Source: Acidobacteriaceae bacterium
GTDB taxonomy: Bacteria > Acidobacteriota > Terriglobia > Terriglobales > Acidobacteriaceae
Direction of reading: 5' to 3'
Length of the DNA stretch: 7,972 nucleotides
Assembly: GCA_003132825.1 (NCBI GenBank)
Contig: PKYX01000264.1
Span: forward strand, 1 to 7,972
Every line of letters starts with the position of its first letter. Within the stretch, counting starts at the first letter, position 1. Below the pieces are notes generated by a model. That model was not told where the DNA came from. It worked only from the letters and a program-made list of their open reading frames with translations, and did not search any database. The translations under genes were made by a program, and so were the position numbers. Shown piece by piece: positions 6,097-7,972 of the stretch.

Positions 6097-7212
6097 ATGT
6101 CGATCCGATGGACAGGCCTGCTTGGCATGGTGCTCGCGCTCGCGGCTCTGCCGGGTTGCGGTGGAGGCGTGGCCAACAATGGCATCCAGGCCGCGCCCCA
6201 CTCTATCTACGTGACGCTGCCCGTCCAGAATGCGGTCGCCGTGTACCGCGTGGGCGGTTCCGGAGGCCTGACCGCAGTGGTCGGCGGGCCCTTCCTCACG
6301 GGCAATTCTCCCGCCGCCATCTGGGTGCATCCCTCCGGCAAATTTGCCTATGTTGCCAATCAAGCGGAAGACGACATCTCGCTTTTGACCATCGACAAGA
6401 GTACGGGGGGGCTCACTGAAGTCCTGCCACGCACTCCGACCGGGGTGAACCCCACGTCGATGGCGATGGATTCGGCCGGCAGTTTGCTTTTTGTGGCAAA
6501 CCAGGTGTCGAACACCATTTCCGTCTATTCCATTAACGCTTCGAGTGGCGCGCTGACTCAGGTTTCGGGGTCGCCTTTTGCCTCGACTCCCGCTCCGCTC
6601 ACCCTGGCGCTCACGCCGTCGGGGAAATTCCTCTATGTGGCCAATGGCGATTTGGCCGCGATTTCCGGCTACGCCGTGTCTGCGAGCGGGACCTTGCAGG
6701 GGATTCCCGGTGCTCCGTTCGCGGCAGGCAATGGGCCATTCTCCATGGCGGTGGATCCCGCCGAACACTTTCTGTATGTCGCCAATACCATCGACAGCAC
6801 GCTGTCGGTCTTGGCCATTGATTCGACGACCGGCGCCTTGAGCACGGTGCAGGGATCGCCCTACATCACCGGCACGTCTCCCGTTTCCGTCACCGTCGCC
6901 CTCGGGGGAGGCTATCTTTACATCGCCAATCAGGGCACGGGCAATGTTACCGCCTACGCCATCTCTTCCAACGGCGCCCTGACCACGGTGACAGATTCGC
7001 CCTTTAGCGTGACCAGCGATCCCACCTCTATCACACTGGACGCGTCGGGAACATTCTTGTTCGAAATCGATCAGACCGCGAAGACCATCACCGAATACCC
7101 CGTTACCGCCACTACAGGCTCCTCCGGAACCGCCGTCGTCGGCTCCCTGGGAACGGCCGTAAATACTGTTAATCTGACCTCGCCGCCCCACTCAATTTTC
7201 GCCGCGAAATGA
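6097..7212 (+). CDS. Lipoprotein with seven-bladed YncE/lactonase-type beta-propeller
   Basis: A 371-residue exported lipoprotein. MSIRW, a hydrophobic core and the lipobox LPGC (18-21) predict lipidation at C21; glycine at +2 gives no inner-membrane retention signal. The mature part is a regular repeat of about 47-48 residues with consensus NPTSMAMDPSGKFLYVAN...ISVY.I: the Y/F of the YVAN-like motif falls at 38, 85, 132, 180, 227, 275 and 322, giving seven blades. The C-terminal SPPHSIFAA matches the first strand of the repeat, which blade 1 lacks, so N- and C-termini should close the ring (velcro closure). The closest families are 6-phosphogluconolactonase-like (Lactonase, PF10282) and YncE propellers. 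No catalytic residues are identifiable, so enzyme activity is not claimed; a binding or scaffold role in the envelope is as likely. The gene follows the barrel gene by 53 bp and is probably in the same transcript. Confidence 0.87.
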   Translation: MSIRWTGLLGMVLALAALPGCGGGVANNGIQAAPHSIYVTLPVQNAVAVYRVGGSGGLTAVVGGPFLTGNSPAAIWVHPSGKFAYVANQAEDDISLLTIDKSTGGLTEVLPRTPTGVNPTSMAMDSAGSLLFVANQVSNTISVYSINASSGALTQVSGSPFASTPAPLTLALTPSGKFLYVANGDLAAISGYAVSASGTLQGIPGAPFAAGNGPFSMAVDPAEHFLYVANTIDSTLSVLAIDSTTGALSTVQGSPYITGTSPVSVTVALGGGYLYIANQGTGNVTAYAISSNGALTTVTDSPFSVTSDPTSITLDASGTFLFEIDQTAKTITEYPVTATTGSSGTAVVGSLGTAVNTVNLTSPPHSIFAAK

Positions 7213-7226
7213 GGGCTGCTCCGGCA

Positions 7227-7252
7227 AGAGGACCGAACCGGTTCGATCCTCT
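7227..7252. promoter_or_regulatory. 26-bp imperfect palindrome: candidate operator (less likely terminator)
   Basis: Two 13-bp arms centred between 7239 and 7240 pair with one mismatch (7233 against 7246); the central 12 bp CGAACCGGTTCG is a perfect palindrome. It lies 14 bp after the lipoprotein stop and 28 bp before the oxidoreductase start. No T-tract follows it, which argues against an ordinary intrinsic terminator. It abuts TATGAT (7252-7257, 5 of 6 to a -10 box), so it would cover the -35 region of that possible promoter, a position typical of a dimeric regulator's site. A clear -35 hexamer was not found. Confidence 0.45.
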
Positions 7253-7256
7253 ATGA

Positions 7257-7290
7257 TTCGATAAGCAGGTTTCGATAAGTATGGTTCGAT
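7257..7290 (+). repeat. 14-bp direct repeat overlapping the oxidoreductase start codon
   Basis: TTCGATAAG occurs at 7257-7265 and again at 7271-7279, exactly 14 bp apart, and TTCGAT recurs at 7285-7290 after another 14 bp. A further TTCGAT at 7242-7247 is part of the palindrome, 15 bp before the first. The ATG at 7281 falls within the second unit. It may be a small tandem duplication in the leader or spaced protein-binding sites. Confidence 0.6.
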
Positions 7291-7972
7291 TCGGAATTGT
7301 TGGCTTCGGACTTCACGCCGTTCGCCGCCTGATGCCGGGCTTCGCCCTGGCCAAGAACTGCCAGGTGACTGCGCTTTCCAGGCGCAATCAGACCGCAGCG
7401 CAGGAGGCCGCGAAGCGGCACCATATTGGTCACGTTTTCGCCTCTACCGCGGAGCTGTGCCGCTCGCCCGAGGTGGATGCGGTACTGGTCACTACACCGA
7501 ACAGCGCGCATCTCGATGATGTGCTGACATCGGTCGCCGCCGGCAAGCCGGTGCTGTGCGAAAAGCCCATGGGCATGAGCGCCCGGGAATGTCGCAGCAT
7601 GGTCGAAGCGGCGCGCCAAGCGAAGGTTCTGCTGGGCGTAGCCCACGTGTTCCGCTTCGAAGAAAGTGTCGGCCGGCTGCGCGAGCGCGTGGCCAGAGGA
7701 GAGATCGGCGCCCCCGCCTTTGCCCGCTCCGAGTTCTCTTTCATGGCTGGACCTGATCATGGCCGCAGCTGGATCTATGATCCCAACATCGCTGGTGGAG
7801 GTCCGATCGCGGATATTGGCGTGCACTCGATCGACTCGCTGCGTTACATCCTGCAGGATGAAGTCGTTCGCGTCTCGGCGCGTGCCATTTTCCATCGCCA
7901 GGTACCCGAGATCGAAGTCGCAGCGGCGCTGACGCTCGAATTTTCCCGGGGCACTCTGGGCACAGTGCTTTG
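7281..7972 (+). CDS. Gfo/Idh/MocA family NAD(P)-dependent oxidoreductase, 3' partial
   Basis: The frame opens at ATG 7281 and stays open to the right edge (230 codons plus two bases; family members usually have 330-400 residues). The N-terminus VRFGIVGFGLHAVRR is the Rossmann strand and dinucleotide loop (GFG at 8-10). VTTPNSAH and VLCEKPMGM follow, with the family EKP motif at 94-96 whose lysine K95 is the usual catalytic/cofactor residue. AGGGPIADIGVHSID (171-185) is the active-site signature with D178 and H182. Members oxidise or reduce a hydroxyl of a sugar, inositol or related substrate; the substrate here cannot be inferred. It is a cytosolic enzyme with no signal peptide. No strong ribosome-binding site is seen (GCAGG at 7265-7269 is distant). 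Its promoter is probably in the 68-bp gap that holds the palindrome and the 14-bp repeats, so it may be regulated separately from the lipoprotein gene. Confidence 0.9.
   Translation, partial: MVRFGIVGFGLHAVRRLMPGFALAKNCQVTALSRRNQTAAQEAAKRHHIGHVFASTAELCRSPEVDAVLVTTPNSAHLDDVLTSVAAGKPVLCEKPMGMSARECRSMVEAARQAKVLLGVAHVFRFEESVGRLRERVARGEIGAPAFARSEFSFMAGPDHGRSWIYDPNIAGGGPIADIGVHSIDSLRYILQDEVVRVSARAIFHRQVPEIEVAAALTLEFSRGTLGTVL

Noticed and set aside
6013..7191. Long minus-strand open frame (392 codons) opposite the lipoprotein
   Set aside because: It is a shadow of GC-rich coding sequence; its translation has no domain or signal sequence and is rich in Gly/Arg, while the plus strand has a clear lipobox and propeller repeats.
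7251..7895. Minus-strand open frame opposite the oxidoreductase
   Set aside because: The plus strand encodes unmistakable Gfo/Idh/MocA motifs over the same bases.

Overview
The window looks like chromosomal DNA from a GC-rich, Gram-negative soil-type bacterium, most likely an Acidobacteriota. This is inferred from family content: a transmembrane Ser/Thr kinase fused to a PD40 (TolB-like) beta-propeller, an OmpA-like outer-membrane barrel protein and a seven-bladed YncE/lactonase-type lipoprotein are a common combination there. No rRNA, tRNA, CRISPR array, insertion sequence or phage gene is visible.

Left block (1-2497, + strand): a 2-oxoglutarate/Fe(II) dioxygenase related to prolyl-4-hydroxylases enters the window already open. 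Its first 66 codons are three tandem copies of a proline-rich 22-residue repeat. Its 3' end overlaps the start of a second, unrelated-looking 2OG-Fe(II)-oxygenase-like gene (855-1898). A RimJ/RimL-type GNAT acetyltransferase follows 41 bp later (1940-2497). The three genes are tightly packed and probably co-transcribed.

Middle block (2560-5127, - strand): one large gene, convergent with the GNAT, encodes a membrane-anchored Ser/Thr protein kinase with a C-terminal PD40 propeller. A good sigma-70-type promoter lies just upstream of its ATG start.

Right block (5387-7972, + strand): divergent from the kinase are a small outer-membrane beta-barrel protein and, 53 bp later, a lipoprotein with seven beta-propeller repeats. 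After a 68-bp gap with a long imperfect palindrome and a 14-bp direct repeat comes a Gfo/Idh/MocA NAD(P)-dependent oxidoreductase that runs off the right edge.

The most unusual item is the left edge: a prolyl-hydroxylase-like enzyme whose own N-terminus appears to be a conserved proline-rich tandem repeat, coupled to a second 2OG oxygenase. A self-modifying enzyme, or one tethered to its substrate, is a hypothesis, not a demonstrated function. The other genes look like ordinary members of known families.
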